A DNA stretch of 64,000 bases. Source: Notospermus geniculatus. Its lineage: Eukaryota > Nemertea > Pilidiophora > Heteronemertea > Lineidae. Below the pieces are notes generated by a model. The model was not told the DNA's origin. It made no database searches and saw only the letters and a list, made by a program, of their open reading frames with translations. Position 1 is the first letter of the stretch, and the number at the start of each line of letters is the position of its first letter. The stretch lies in contig NMRB01000336.1 of the NCBI GenBank assembly GCA_002633025.1, forward strand, positions 176,590-240,589. Direction: 5' to 3'. The translations under genes and the position numbers were made by a program. Below, one piece after another: positions 63,168-64,000 of this stretch.

Positions 63168-63345
63168 GTATGGGCTGTTATATCCGCAAAAAAGACGTTA
63201 CAAAATAAAGACTTGCTAAGTCTCGAAATCGGTCGATTTATTTTTCTTTTCTATCACAAACATGTCGTGGACGATTGATTCTGGTAGGCAGATCGCTTAC
63301 CCAACCATTGGAGTGATCTTGTGGTGTAACCAGCTGTCGACGAGC
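63168..63345. repeat. Fragment with the TATGGGC.GTTATATCCGC end
   Basis: TATGGGCTGTTATATCCGCAAAAA is one base off the terminus of the fold-back element at 21758-23323. The sequence inside then diverges. Confidence 0.5.
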
Positions 63346-63364
63346 CGACGCCGGGCTCAAATTA

Positions 63365-64000
63365 TAGTCTCGCGTCACCAGCCTCTCTCTCTTACAGGAG
63401 AGAGTCTGGTAGCAAAGGCCAAAACTTTCGTTACCGCCAGGTGGCGAGTGTCCAGCTGAGAGCATCCGAATCTGATTGGCCAACGGCTGATTAAACATGG
63501 CTGCACCCATGAAACGCATGATGAACGAATGAGTCTGAGGGAAAATTTACCTTTTTAGCACGGAAGGAACGACTATCCATGGTCATCGATTGCTGGAATA
63601 AGCCGATTGTACAATAGGACTTACATTTTGTGCCATGGATTAGGTCACTTCCGACCAGGGAGTCGAAGTTCAGCCAGACGGTAAATCGATCCTGATACAA
63701 TACAATTCCACTTTATTTCATCAGCGATCCACCTCAAACGGCCAGGCTCGATCGCTGTCTACATATCACTCGGTGAAAACCACGATAAAACGTGTTAAAA
63801 AGGTAACATTTCCCTCGGACTATTTCGTTCCTTGTTCGTTCATCATGCGTTTCACGGGCGCAGCCATGTTTAATCAGCCGTTGGCCAATCAGATTCGGAT
63901 GCTCTGAGCTGGACACTCGCCACCTGGCGGTAACGAAAGTTTTGGCCTTTGCTACCAGACTCTCTCCTGTAAGAGAGAGAGGCTGGTGACGCGAGACTAG
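63365..64000. mobile_element. Fold-back element running off the right edge
   Basis: Arms of about 170 bases (63367-63535 and 63830-63999) are inverted: TAGTCTCGCGTCACCAGCC, CTGGTAGCAAAGGCC, GCCAACGGCTGATTAAAC. The spacer of about 295 bases holds no gene. One end lies at or beyond the window edge. Confidence 0.7.

Overview
This is eukaryotic nuclear DNA. Several genes are split by introns with GT-AG borders, there is a nuclear tRNA-Ile gene, and the intergenic space is packed with transposons. The gene families present (UNG, an RDH-like SDR, PPT2, a KCNMB-like channel subunit), PAT/DIRS and BEL/Pao retrotransposons, very frequent TACATGTA and AGGCCTA words, and heterozygous contig overlaps left in the scaffold all fit a marine invertebrate deuterostome (lancelet, echinoderm or hemichordate). 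I cannot name the species from sequence alone.

Host genes. (1) Minus strand, 557-4805: exons 1 and 2 of uracil-DNA glycosylase (UNG); the catalytic exons lie left of the window. Part of exon 2 appears again at 2515-2611 beside a 569-base N gap, which looks like an unmerged haplotype. (2) Plus strand, 13534-17674: a six-exon short-chain dehydrogenase like RDH11-14, 378 residues, with an unusual Glu/Lys/Pro-rich tail. (3) Minus strand, 42206 to about 43018: an open coding exon I do not recognise. (4) Plus strand, 47641-58745: an eight-exon palmitoyl-protein thioesterase 2 (PPT2), 293 residues, complete with its Ser-Asp-His triad. (5) Minus strand, 62345-62713: the last exon of a probable BK-channel beta subunit (KCNMB-like), followed upstream by a tRNA-Ile(AAT) gene at 62857-62930.

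The centre (26375-41272) is a BEL/Pao LTR retrotransposon broken by three insertions: a 603-bp inverted-repeat element in gag, a 5.6-kb PAT/DIRS-type tyrosine-recombinase retrotransposon that interrupts the catalytic YADD motif of the BEL reverse transcriptase, and a 555-bp terminal-inverted-repeat element between the two parts of integrase. The PAT element carries its own insertion, a 1.1-kb TA-flanked element inside its recombinase gene. At every one of these sites the flanking reading frame is intact, so the order of insertion can be read directly. The summed BEL coding segments come to a whole number of codons.

The rest is mostly short non-autonomous DNA transposons (MITEs), fold-back elements and tandem arrays. 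Several show clear target-site duplications: TTA/TAA (PIF/Harbinger-like), TA (Tc1/mariner or pogo-like), TTAA (piggyBac-like) and 9 bp (Mutator-like). A tRNA-derived SINE has a 14-bp duplication. A 292-bp array in PPT2 intron 1 repeats nuclear-receptor half-sites, and a 286-bp array abuts the KCNMB-like stop codon. The six isolated single N characters all sit at repeats and mark contig joins, so structure next to them should be treated with care.
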